64,000 nucleotides of DNA. Source: Lonicera japonica (Eukaryota > Streptophyta > Magnoliopsida > Dipsacales > Caprifoliaceae). This document shows, one piece after another, positions 24,823 to 36,111 of the stretch. The stretch covers positions 22,321,017 through 22,385,016 of the forward strand of contig CM038466.1 of NCBI GenBank assembly GCA_021464415.1. Reading direction: 5' to 3'. The notes below the pieces were generated by a model that searched no databases, was not told the DNA's origin, and was given only the letters and a program-made list of their open reading frames with translations. The position numbers and the translations under genes were made by a program. Position 1 is the stretch's first letter. Each line of letters starts with the position of its first letter.

Positions 24823-25297
24823 AGAAAGGATCAAAAGATTACCTTCCCGACGATAATATAAATACAAGAGAAGCGGACAGAACTCCGGCGTTGGCAAAGA
24901 CTGACACTCCGGGTATAAATTTTATACTGAAAAGATTCTTATTTTCTAAAAACCTAAAAATTAACTAGAGCATAATTCTCGACATCTCTAATAAAAGAGT
25001 AGGAGAATCTTATACTAATGAGAATTATGGGTTCAATGGCTAAAAAAGCTCTTATATGATCCTTCTCATTTTGCTCCCCTTAAACTACAAGCCTTAGGCC
25101 CTTATTTATAAGGAAACCCAAGGTCTCACTTTTTACTCCCATCCAATGTGGGATGAAAAGTGCAAAAACAAGAAAAATGAAAAATAAGCCTAAAAATGCC
25201 AAACTACCCAAAATCAAAACTTAAGCTTAAAAAAGGAGAATGGCTAAAAATATATATGTAAGGGTTCTTGTGGGGATCGCAAATCGGGGTGTCTACA

Positions 25298-26974
25298 GTA
25301 GTAGTAGCAAAGGTCAGGACACCTTTATCTCCTACCACGTGACCAGAAGTCCAATTACTTTCCTTGCTAGTGTAGTTGGTAGAGCTATTGTAAGCTTTAA
25401 GGCCACATGTTCTGTTTTTTATAGTAGGTTTAGACAGGCTTTTTGAAACTTTAGTAGTTGGTTTTTGGGAACTAGGCTTAGTAGCTGACATATTTAAAAC
25501 TTTCGGTTGAGTTTCTTTCACATTTGTATCTCTTCTATTTTTTCTTTTCAAGCTATCCAAGTCCCTAGAAGGACCTGCTTCATTTAAATATTGAAACCTT
25601 TTGTTAGTCATCATATTTAGCTTAGATTTAGATTGGTTACCTGAGCCCACATATTGGATTTTCTTGTATATGGGCTTGATAGGCATCCATGGCCCAAAAC
25701 TTCCTTTATCTTGTCTGTTATTATTACTTTCTTGCTGGCCGCATGCCTGCGCATCAGTTTTGTATCCAAATACTATGGGTGGTAAATCATTTGTTGTCTG
25801 AGGATCACCATTGGAGGGACCTGCATTGTTGCAATTATCCGTGTTAGTGACATTATCATTAGCAATATTAGTAGAAATTGCAGGTTGGTGTCTGCACAGC
25901 TCGGCTCTATGACCGATTTTCCCACATTTGAAACATAAATGATGAATAAATTCATGAACCGCATTATATTTTTCTAGCAAGTTTGTATGCCGGTATCAAA
26001 GGCTTAGCCAAATCAATTTGCACACAAACTCTAACGTATTTGCCACGGGTGGAAGTTGCCGTGTTGTAATCAACTTTTATAGGCTTCCCAAGCTTCTTAG
26101 CAATACGATACATAGGTTTTTTCCCAAAATACTCGATAGGTAGCTCTGGTAGCCTTATCCAAACTGTCGTCGGCGTTTCCTTAGCTTCCGAGGGTTTGAA
26201 ATTCGGCTCCCATTCTCTAACTGTAAGATAATGGTTCAAAATCCATGGACCCTCTATTAGTACATGGTGGTAATTTTCTTTGATTTTGAATTTGATAAGG
26301 TAAAAACCCTCATCATGGTCAATGGTTTCAAACTCCCCTTGCAGTTTCCATAGGATTTTGGCTTTAGTAGTGAGAGCCTTATATCCTATGTTATTGCCCA
26401 GAAGTTTAACAATGAGACAATCTTTCCATTTCTCATGGAGTTCATTTATCATTGCCGTTGGCATATCCACCACCGGCATCATAGGATCCTCGTTAGAGGG
26501 GTTAAAAGTAAGATCAATGTTCTGAGAATTAAGAACCCCCATGTTCTCATCCTCATCACACCAGCCATCAATTTCATCATTAAACAAAATTTCCTTTTAA
26601 ATATCCTCCGACACGACATCCTTATAGGATTTGCATTTTGTGGGTAGTGGGTCATCACCCCCACTTCCCAGATAAGGGTGTTTTTGTTCCAACATACCAC
26701 AGTCAGATTCCATGGCTTTCGGGGCATGAGGGAACCTCATTTCATGATTTTGGGAAGAACCCAACGAGTCCCCCTCATAAAATTGGGTTTATGAGTTTTC
26801 TCTTGATAGAACCTCAACAATATCCTCTTCCATTTACATAGATTTCGCTGCTAAAAGATGCGTATTTTTTACTTTCTTATTGCTTCTCGCATGATTGTCT
26901 TCTTCTTCCGAGGAGACTCCTTGTTTTTCTGTTTCTGGTGGGAGGAACTGTAGTGACGGAGGTGAATTGCTCAT
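25298..26974 (-). pseudogene. LINE ORF1, nucleic-acid-binding protein (broken, split by insertion)
   Basis: The start at 26974 gives MSNSPPSLQF, then an acidic stretch and a basic RSNKKVK motif, typical of plant L1 ORF1. A stop interrupts it early, and another (TAA at 26597-26599) precedes the long open part (26587-25964). That part matches the DUF4283-type RNA-binding domain (KIKENYHHVLIEGPWILNHY, TTVWIRLPELPIEYFGKK). A CCHC zinc knuckle (CFKCGKIGHRAELC) follows a frameshift near 25970. The frame enters the LTR at 25297, and the C-terminal end resumes at 12671 on the far side. It is not functional. Confidence 0.85.
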
Positions 26975-26990
26975 AAGGGTAGTATTTTCT
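25298..26990 (-). mobile_element. L1-type LINE, 5' part (most of ORF1)
   Basis: This is the upstream part of the LINE at 8191-12676, cut off by the Tat-like insertion. The 5' end is placed just beyond the ORF1 start at 26974. The region to the right (26990-27247) is ordinary AT-rich spacer, and no target duplication shared with the 3' end could be read. Confidence 0.8.
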
Positions 26991-27247
26991 CTCTCTAAAA
27001 GACAGCTTGAAAATTAATCATAATCATAATATTTTATGTACTACATTTTATATAATTATCTGCCGATTATAAAGAATTAAATACATTTACGTATTGCACA
27101 AATTGCATAATTGTTATATACTAATCAAACTCGTGTTAAACCTATTATAAGTTGATTAATTTATCAGTAACCTGAGACATGCATACACCTCTCATCTTTA
27201 AGTCTTAAAAGTGCAGATTTACGTTTGAAAATTTTATATTTTATACA
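26991..27247. other. Spacer between the LINE and the copia element
   Basis: AT-rich DNA with no open frame of note. It is the pre-insertion target of the copia element; the duplicated TTCAT ends at 27252. Confidence 0.5.
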
Positions 27248-27252
27248 TTCAT

Positions 27253-27755
27253 TGTTAGATAAATTATATATATAACACAATTGAATGTATATATATATAT
27301 ATATATGCTATGTCAAATAGAAATCAAAACACGTAACAACAATATATACGAGAATAGCAATTAGCAGAATGAACAGTGTATTAATTGAACTTTGAAATAC
27401 TAACAGCTATTTGTTCCTTGAGTCATTTGATCTTCTCCTAGATGCACCCCTTAGATCTCTTGTTGTTTGATGGGACAAAATGAATAGAGCATTTTTGGTG
27501 TCTATCAGGGATCAATGTTTATAATTTTACCCTTTATATATAGATTAGAACAGTTACTGTCAGTTTCCTTCCATCAAGGAAATCATGACATCTGTATTTC
27601 TTATCCATATGAGATTAAATTTCAGTAACTGCATAACTTGAATTTGAATTCAAAGCAGATTGCAGTATGTGACTTTGTCGACTAAAATGCTCACACACTT
27701 CACACATGTCTTTTCTGGAAACTTTAGTAAATCATATATATACCAGCTATGTTAT
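27253..27755 (-). repeat. 3' LTR of the copia element
   Basis: The left LTR copy matches the right one from TGTTAGATAA to CCAGCTATGTTAT. Beyond 27755 the two diverge at once, so the inner edge on this side is not defined; sequence up to 28040 may include altered U3 or 3' untranslated DNA. Confidence 0.75.
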
Positions 27756-28039
27756 ATGTTCTCCATACCTTTAATCGACTTGGTTGTAACATATGTTGAT
27801 CCTAATGTATTCTGCAGAATTAGAATCTGCATAATTACTATTCATACAGTAATCATATGTATATATATTCATAATGATCCTATGCAGATAAATATTCCAC
27901 AGATTTATATTTCATCTCAATTATTCAGAGTATGAAATTCTAGAATTAATAATTAGTAATATAATACTTGCATTATATTATAGATAATGTCATAAGTAGT
28001 ACACAGCATATACAACTTATATTAAATATACTTCATGAA

Positions 28040-31000
28040 CTAAAACTTCTCTACAATTCCCATATTCTTAATATGATCTTGAAAATTGCCCACTGGCAAA
28101 GCTTTAGTTAAAGGGTCTGCCAACTGATCCATGGTCACTGTTTTGATGATTTCCACTTCCTTATCCCTCACACTTTCTCTAACTGAGAAGTACTTGACTT
28201 CTATGTTTTTAAAAGCAGATGTTCTTTTATTATTCTTAGCAAAGAACACTGATGCTGCATTATCACAGTAGACATGCAATGGCTTCTCTATTGTATCCGC
28301 AATTCCAAGTCTTGCAACAAAGTTTCTCAACCATAGTGCATGTGATGTTCCCTAAAAAATGGCTATATATTCAGCCTGAAATGTAGAGGTTGCTGTCAAT
28401 GACTGCTTATTTGTCTTCCATGACACTGCCCTTTTTGCTAACATAAAAACATAACCAGATGTGGACTTTAAATCATCCAAGTCTGATTTATACGAAGCAT
28501 CTACATAGCCTTCAACTTTTAATTCTTCATCTTCGACTCTCCTATACACCAGCATATTATCCTTGGTCTTCTCTAAATATCGTAAAACCTTTTTCCCTGC
28601 AACCCAGTGCTCATGTCCTGCATTTGATTGATATCTGGACAACATATTCACAGCAAATGCTATATCCAGCATGGTACAAACTTGTGCATACATCAAGCTT
28701 CCCATGAGTCTAGCATAAGGCACTTTGTCCATGCTCTTTCTTTGCAATTTATTCTGAGGACACTGTCCTTTGTGCAACCTATCACCTTTTGATATAGGCG
28801 ATTCTCCATTTCTGCAACTTTCCATTCCAAATCTGCAGATAATTTTTTTGTTAATGTAATTTTTATGTGAGAGTCCCAGTGCATACTGACTTCTATTTCT
28901 GGTAATTTCAATTCCCAAAACATAATGGGCTTTCCCCATATCCTTCATGTCAAAACTCTTCATAAGAAATTGTTTTGTGGACTGCATTAAATCAGTACTA
29001 CTACTAGCCAATAAAATGTCATCAACGTATAAGATTAGATAAACGAAATGACTCCCACTGACCTTACAATATATGCACTCATCCAATTAATTTTCAGAAA
29101 AACCAAATTTAGTGACAATAGTATCGAATTTTAAATACCATTGTCTGGATGCTTGTTTGAGTCCATAAATAGATCTTTTAAGTTTGCAGACTTTGTTTTC
29201 ATCTTAAACAAACCCATCTGGCTGTAGCATGTATATATTCTCAGCATGTATATATTCTCAGCCAATTCTCCATTTAAGAAAGCTGTTTTGAAATCCATTT
29301 GATGCAATTCTAAGTCATAGTGAGCCATTAGAACTCTAAAAGCATCCTTAGTTGAAACGGGTGAGAATGTTTCATTATAATCAATGCCCTCTTGCTGAGT
29401 ATATCCCTTTGCAACTAATCTTGCCTTGTGTCTTTCAATCCTTCCATTTGCATCCTTTTTGGTTTTAAAAATCCACTTGCATCTAATTGGCTTCATATCA
29501 TCGGTTCTGTCTACTAGAATCCATACACCATTTTTGTCCATACTTAGAAGCTCATCTTCCATTGCCAATTTCCATTATTCACTGTTTTGAGACTGCATTT
29601 TTTCTTTAATTAATAAGGGATCTGATTCTTCCCCTAAATCAAATTCAATTTCATTGTTGTAAATCTAGTAATCATCTGAAATTGCTGACTTTCTTTGTCT
29701 GCTAGATTTTCTAAGTGTCATGACTGCAGCAACATTTTCATTTTCTTCAACAACTAAATCTCTAGGTTCATTTTTCTCATATTGCTGAACTGTTTCATTT
29801 TGAACGTTCTCATCTTTTCCATCTTGAATTTGATTTTCATTGACCATATCAACAATAATAGTTGCTGAAGCATTCTCGGATGGACTTGTTGTCATATTTT
29901 GAGGATAGGCAAACCATTCTTTCATATTTATTGCATCTGTAACACCATCTCCATCTACTTGGTCAACAAAATCAAATTGTTCATCAAGGAATGTAGCACT
30001 ATTGGTCTTAAATATCCTTTTGCCTCGGCTGGAATTATAAAACTTAAAACCTTTTGATTTTTTTGAATGGCCAATAAAATATGCACTTATTGACTATGAA
30101 TCAAGTTTATCAGATGAATTCACATTATAAACTCTTGCTTCTGCTTTGCATCCCCACATGTGAAAATGGTTTAAACTAGGTTTATATCCACACCAAACTT
30201 CAAAAGGGGTGCCTTTTACTGATTTACTTGGGGTTCTATTGCATATTTAGTTTGCTATTTTTAATACCTCACCCCAAAGAAATTTTGGAAGTCCTGGCCT
30301 TACAAACATGCATCGAACTATGTTCATTAAGGTTCTATTTCTTCTTTCAGAAACACCATTTTGCTGAGGAGTGTAAGGGGGTGTATATTGAGCAACAATG
30401 CCATATTCCTCTAAATATAGAGCAAATGGCCCTTTATATTGTCCCTTTTTCGAGTGTTTTCAAAATACTCATCTCCTCTATCCGATCTTACTATTTTAAT
30501 CAGTTTTTCTGTCTGTCTTTCCACTTCAGTTTTGTAAATTTTAAAAACATCTAAGACTTGAGATTTTTCAGAAATAAAAAAAATCAGCCAATATCTAGAA
30601 TAGTCATCAATAAAGGTCATAAAGTATTCATTTCCACATATCGTTTTTACAGAGAAGGGTCCACACAGATCTGTGTGTATCAAACCAAGCAGCATTTCAC
30701 TTCTTTTGGAACTAAAATTCCTAGAATTTGTCATCTTGCCTTTTAAGCAATCTATGCATGTTCTAAAATTTATAAAGTCCAAAGATGGTAAGATATCTTG
30801 TTTAATGAGTTCCTGCAATCTATATTTAGATATGTGTCCTAGCCTCTTATGCCATAAAAATGAAGAATGACTTGGCTCATACTTTCTTTTATTTCCAGAC
30901 AAGTTTTCAACAGAGTAAATTCCATTGGTTTTGTTCTTATGAAACTTTGATTTGGAAAACACATGATTGAAACAATTCATATGCCAATAACCATCTATGA

Positions 31001-32260
31001 TATTTGCATCACTAAAACACTGCATTTTATAATAGAAATACAAGTACTATTATTACTTGAAAAACTATAGTCATTGTCAATTACATATTGAGAACCAGAT
31101 ATTAGGTTTCTCTTTATTGATGGAATACAATACACATTGTCCAATTCTAGGACAAATTTATTTTTAAATACTAGCTTAACACTTCTTACTGCTTGAATTG
31201 CCACCATTTGTCCATTTGCTGCACATACTCTAGTTTCATTCTTGCTTGGGATTCTGATCCTTGATAATCCCTGTATAGAGTTCACAATGTGTATAGGCGA
31301 GCCAGTATCAAACCAAATTGAATTGTCAAGCATATATTTATTTGACTCTAAAATAAAAACAGATTTAGACAGAACAATACCTTTCTTATTCAGCCAATTT
31401 TTGAAACCTTCGCAATCCTTCTTGAAGTGACCACTTTTCTTACAAAAAAAATATTTGATTGGTCCTTGAGGTTTGAATTGCTTATTTTTGTTTCCATCAG
31501 ACTTAACTGGACTATTAGAAGAACTTGCACCAGCACTTCCTTGAAATTTCTTGTTCCCAAAATTTTTCTTAAATCTGGGCTTACGCATGTAGTTAATATC
31601 TACTGCCTTTCCTTTCTTAATGAGTTCATCTTCAACCTGTACACAAAAGGATATCAATTCATTGATACTCCAATTTTGCTTCTATGTATTATAGAGGGTT
31701 TTCAGATGTCCATAATCATCAGACAATGCATTTAGCAGCAGATGCACCAAAAATGAATCTTCAATGTTCATGTTTAGGTTCTTAAGTTTTCCAGCAATGT
31801 CACTTCCTTTGAGAATGAATTCCTTGATGCTTCCTCATGTGTATTTCATTTTAACAAGTGAGTTCATTAAATTTCCAGTCTCAGCCTTGTCAGAAATCTT
31901 ATATTTTTCAGTTATTGAGTTGAAAAACACTTTTGCATATTCTGAGTCTGGTATGCCTCCCTTTACAGAATCGGCCATGGACTTTTTCATGCATAACAGT
32001 GCTAGTTTGTTGTGCATGTGCCACTGGACATACTTGTCTCTCACTTCCTTGCTTGTATTAGTAGCTGGAGTCTCTGGTGGATCCTCCTTAAGGACATGAT
32101 CATATTCCAACATCCCCAGATTCAGTTCAATATCACCCTTCCACTTTTTGAAATTTGATCCATTAAGCAAATCAATTTGATTGATGCTTAACGGAAAGTT
32201 CATGGCTATAGTGAAATCATTCAAGTCAGTTCTATATGAATGTCCCAGGATATCAATCAA
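28040..32260 (-). pseudogene. Copia gag-pol polyprotein (broken)
   Basis: The reading begins with gag at 32260 (NGSNFKKWKGDIELNLG, a UBN2-type domain). The zinc knuckle reads KYFFCKKSGHFKKDC near 31420-31450; the first Cys of the CCHC is Tyr. Protease has WFDTGSP near 31300. The pre-integrase HHCC region has LWHKRLGHISKY and CIDCLKGK near 30720-30860, followed by integrase (HTDLCGPF, DDYSRYW, then QQNGVSERRN after a frameshift near 30410). Reverse transcriptase has KARLVAKGYTQQEGIDYNET near 29390-29450 and YVDDILLA near 29015-29040. RNase H ends with LADPLTKALPVGNF near 28090-28140. Stops and frameshifts split it into at least six frames, so no polyprotein can be made. Confidence 0.9.
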
Positions 32261-32867
32261 ACATTCTAAACTAAATGCATATAAACATATATGAACTCAT
32301 GTTATTTTTGAGATTGGTATTATTTGTAATACAGACACTCTGATAACACCGAAGTGTTCATTATCATATATATGTTCAAGCCAATGAAATTAAATGTCTG
32401 AGTCTAACATCTTTGGATACGAGAATCAGATTTCAATTTTAAATTTCATGACCATGAGTGTGTTTACTTGTTACAGAATGTTCTACATATGTAGACTCGG
32501 CTACTTTGATAGCATAAAGCATAATTGTAATTACATTCAAGAAAACTACTCAATCTGTAATTGTAAATTTTCTGCAGACAAGGCTACTTTGGCAGCATAT
32601 TGATTGCATAGATTTACTCTTTAATTTGTACATTCAACTTGATTTATAATTCATAACGCATATCAAACGCTTATTACTATATAAATATACAGTATGCAAG
32701 AGTTAAAAGATCTATATGGATATTGATTCATGAAAATCAATCAGTCTATACAAATTAATTAAAATGTGAAATTATGCAAATTGATTAACTGAATTCAGTG
32801 AATTGGTAACTGCTCTCCCAGAATCCTTAAAGTTTCTAATTCAATTTATATTCGATCATGGAACCTC

Positions 32868-32879
32868 GCTCTGATACCA
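32868..32879 (-). promoter_or_regulatory. Primer binding site of the copia element
   Basis: The minus strand reads TGGTATCAGAGC, the standard site complementary to the 3' end of plant initiator tRNA-Met. It lies two bases from the LTR that begins at 32882 and confirms minus orientation. Confidence 0.9.
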
Positions 32880-32881
32880 AT

Positions 32882-33414
32882 TGTTAGATAAATTATATAT
32901 ATATAACACAATTGAATGTATATATATATATGCTATGTCAAATAGAAATCAAATCACGTAACAACAATATATACGAGAATAGCAATTAGCAGAATGAACA
33001 GTGTATTAATTGAACTTTGAAATACTAACAGCTATTTGTTCCTTGAGTCATTTGATCTTCTCTTAGATGCACCCCGTAGATTTCTTGTTGTTTGATGGGA
33101 CAAAATGAATAGAGCATTTTTGGTGTCTAGTAGGGATCAATGTTTATAATTTTACCCTTTATATATAAATTAGATCAGTTACTGTCAGTTTCCTTCCATC
33201 AAGGAAATCATGACATCTGTATTTCTTATTCATATGAGATTAAATTTCAGTAACTATATAACTTGAATTTGAATTCAAAGGAGATTGCAGTATGTGGCTT
33301 TGTAATCGACTAAAATGCTCACACTTTTCACACGTCTTTTCTGGAAACTTTAGTAAATCATATATATACCAGCTATGTTATTAATTATGCTCTTTGGTTC
33401 TAATATTGCTTACA
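32882..33414 (-). repeat. 5' LTR of the copia element
   Basis: The repeat matches 27253-27755 through 33381, with scattered substitutions and small indels. The remaining 33 bases end in TTACA before TTCAT. They are included because they give a CA end and a matching target duplication, but they lack a partner in the other LTR. Confidence 0.75.
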
Positions 33415-33419
33415 TTCAT

Positions 33420-34615
33420 CTCAACCATTCAATATTTTGTCTACTGTACATTTTTTTAATTATTAATCAAAGTTGTAACAGATAAGTTACATGGGGTCTC
33501 AGTGATACAGAGTGATACGTCTTTCAGAATATCCAAAATCTCGTGAATAATTATCAGAAAAGGGACGATGCAAAATACAAAAAAAAAAACAAATGAAGGT
33601 TCACATTATATAATGTCAAAAAAAAAAAGTTTCACAATTATAGAGAACAACATGATTGTTTCTGAATTCCATGGAAAGTGGCCGGCCCCACTGCACTACT
33701 TGCTTCAGCAAATTCCAAAATAATAAAAAAAAATAAAAAAAATATGGTGTTGAAAATGAAGTACGTAACCTTCACGTACGCCATGCACATTATATGGCTT
33801 TTTTTAATTTTTTTTAGACAAGTACAAATTCTATGTCGATTCCCTTTCTTTCGGAACAAAAAATATAATAATTCTCTTTCTTCAAGCTTTTTAATTGATG
33901 TGACAAAATGCCATTTATTGTAATTACTTATTCTCTCAATTTAAAGTTAAATATTTTTTTTTCAAAATTAATTAAGAGTTTTTTTTTTCTTTTTCTCTGT
34001 ACAAGATGCGGGAACCAGTGTAGTAAAGTTAAAGAGTTTTTTTTTAATTGACTCACAATCAGTGGGGCAGTTTTTATATCTAATTTCTCTTTTTCATAAT
34101 AACAATTGTCAATTATTTGTAAAAATGTGTGTTTGATTGTACATTTTTGTGATTTAATTGTGATCAAGATCATTGATATTATAAATATTTGACTGGTTAT
34201 AATGAATTGTAAATGTCCGATGAATTGAATATAATTTGTTAATAAATTAATTGCAACTATGATAAAACAATCGTATTCTTGAAAAATTTTAAAATCTTTA
34301 TAGTACGTAGTAGATCGAGCGAGTATGAAGTTTTATACCTTCCCTTCAATCATCTCATAGAGGGAGAGAATGTGAATGATATGAAGGGTTTATTTTAACA
34401 AACCACCTCAATTTATAGACTAATATTAGAAATGATCCTTACTTAGAAAAGAAAATAATGATACCATTAATATGAAAGAAAAGCCGAAGTATATTTATAA
34501 AAAAATACTGGTTTTGAGATGTAAAAAAAGGGAGAACATTTTCAACTCTTGATTTAGTGGTGTATTAATTTTTACTTATATATTCAAGTTGATTGCATAA
34601 TTTATGTGTGAAAAC
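33420..34615. other. Intergenic AT-rich DNA, no gene seen
   Basis: Homopolymer A and T runs dominate (for example near 33580 and 33720). Short frames on both strands share no features with known proteins. Confidence 0.5.
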
Positions 34616-34618
34616 TTA

Positions 34619-35102
34619 AACTCCGTTTGATGATAAGATGAAAAATAACAATTAAAAATAATTGATTTTTGTGAAAAGTTGAAAAATGAGTTGAATGATG
34701 ATGTGAGGTGCTCTTTAACTTATACTTATGAGTATATGTCATTTATCCTTCTTTATTTTTTGTTGATTTTTTTTTCTTCCCCACCACCTAGAGAAATATT
34801 TTAGATTTATGGAAAAAGCTAAATTATAAGGCTTTGCTTGATAACAGTGTGAAAAATAATAGCAAAAACAATTAATTTTTGTGATAAGTTGAAAAATGAG
34901 TTGAGTGTTATTGTGAGATAGTTTCATACTTATTTTTATCAGTAGATATCACTATTTTTTATTTTTATTTTTGCTGAAATTTTCTTTCTTCCTAACCACT
35001 CAAAGAAAAATTTTAGGTGGAAAAAATTAAAAAGTAATAAAACATCTCACCACAATACCACATTCCTAGCTCATAATTTTCTATTTTAGTATCCTACGGA
35101 GC
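34619..35102. mobile_element. Two degenerate copies of the Tourist-like MITE family
   Basis: A left terminus AACTCCGTTTGATGATAAG follows TTA at 34616-34618. A second left half begins near 34829 (GGCTTTGCTTGATAAC). Both share the internal blocks 'gtgaaaagttgaaaaatgag' and 'tttttgttgattt'. A decayed right end (CTACGGAGC) lies near 35095. The first copy appears truncated by, or fused with, the second. Confidence 0.55.
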
Positions 35103-36110
35103 ATTTTATCAATAAAAATAATTTTACTCGATCTTGCAGCTTTAATCTTGGATAATGAATTCTCGAAGATTCTACCATGCAGAAAATAAATATTGTGCCA
35201 AAATATAAAGGTTTCAAATTTCATATGAAATTAATTTATGTTAATAGAATAAAGCAGCAGACAATTTTTTGTCATTTTTGAAAATGTCAAATGTGAGGGG
35301 TGTTTCTGCGAAAGACATAATGCATAAGGTGTTTAAAAGATTTCGTACCCTATAAATACTAATTAGAGCCAGCATTGCCCTTTCACTTGTAGTAATATTA
35401 CCGAAAGATCCATAATGAAAATGGCTAATATTTGCCCATCAAACTTGTCCTAGCATTCGTATATATTTGATATGTCCATATATAGATTCTCTCTTCACGC
35501 CCCATTCTTATTTAACATTTTCTATGTATATACACACATATATTAAAATATATATGTTTGAAATAACATTAATTTCGATTGAGTTTTCAAGAGTCATAAA
35601 TCTACTTCCCTGTGTGCTTTTGGAATTATCTATTCTATATATTAATGTTGTTTGTTTTCTCTAGTAGTTTTCAGTTAGGAGCATCGATCTATATCAACAT
35701 TTTGTACGATATATATATATACATATATATTAAATATGCCCGCAGAGGCGGTCCACGATTATTTGAAACTCTATGTAAAAGAAATTTGAATTAAAAGGCT
35801 TGTCATAGTAATAAATAAATTATTTGTAGCTAATTTTCCTCTCATATAATTGCATTTAAACTACTTTTTTAATTATATTTTGTAGATAAACCAAGAAATA
35901 AAATATATGATACGAAATTTACACCGGAATAAAAATATAACTAAATGCTAATGAAAAAAGACAAGAGTTAAATCAAAAGAAAAAAAGAAGAAGAGTATAA
36001 TTAAGATCGGTGAAAAAGTGAGAAATAAAAAGGAAAGAAAGATCCACTTAGTTAGTAGTTCAGATGTTAAAAGAGAAAGATAAGTGATTAGTAACAATAT
36101 AAAAAAAAAA
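35103..36110. other. Intergenic DNA, no gene seen
   Basis: AT-rich sequence with a TA tract near 35711-35733 and purine-rich runs near 35960-36080. No coding signal. Confidence 0.5.
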
Positions 36111-36111
36111 G

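Larger units (their letters stand above)
12677..25297 (-). mobile_element. Non-autonomous Ty3/gypsy LTR retrotransposon, Tat/Ogre-like, gag only
   Basis: Two direct repeats of about 2.65 kb bound this 12.6 kb element. They begin TGTGAGAAT and end GTGTCTACA (TG...CA). GTAGT flanks both sides (12672-12676, 25298-25302), an exact 5-bp target duplication. The element reads on the minus strand: the primer binding site lies inside the right LTR, and the gag remnant is minus. Between the LTRs I find a broken gag but no protease, reverse transcriptase, RNase H or integrase motif, although 7.3 kb is available. Much of the rest is minisatellite. This matches the class called TR-GAG or large non-autonomous derivatives; any movement would have needed pol proteins from a relative. 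The LTRs differ by 8 of the first 120 bases, so the insertion is not young. Confidence 0.88.
22634..25297 (-). repeat. 5' LTR of the Tat-like element
   Basis: This LTR (2,664 bp) is the promoter-bearing copy on the minus strand. Reading from 25297 downward it has a TATA-like TTATAAATAAG near 25101-25114, a (TAA)n tract, a copy of the 70-bp motif (24471-24537), the palindrome cluster (24080-24296), a second TATA-like box CTATAAATAGG (24045-24055) and another 70-bp motif copy (23561-23627). It ends next to the primer binding site. Confidence 0.9.
27253..33414 (-). mobile_element. Ty1/copia LTR retrotransposon (decayed)
   Basis: LTR-like direct repeats of about 500 bp flank a minus-strand gag-pol region ordered gag, protease, integrase, reverse transcriptase, RNase H, which defines Ty1/copia. 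Both LTRs begin TGTTAGATAAATTATATA on the plus strand. TTCAT lies at 27248-27252 and 33415-33419 as a likely 5-bp target duplication (the shared tract is TACATTCAT). The primer binding site sits beside the right LTR. The outer 33 bases of the right LTR have no counterpart in the left one, so its exact edge is inferred from the duplication and the CA end. Confidence 0.85.

Noticed and set aside
24697..24897. Minus-strand frame with a poly-leucine run
   Set aside because: It is a translation of the (TAA)n microsatellite.
8150..27010. Target-site duplication of the LINE
   Set aside because: AT-rich flanks offer loose matches (such as attaatatt-like strings), but none is exact and in the right position.
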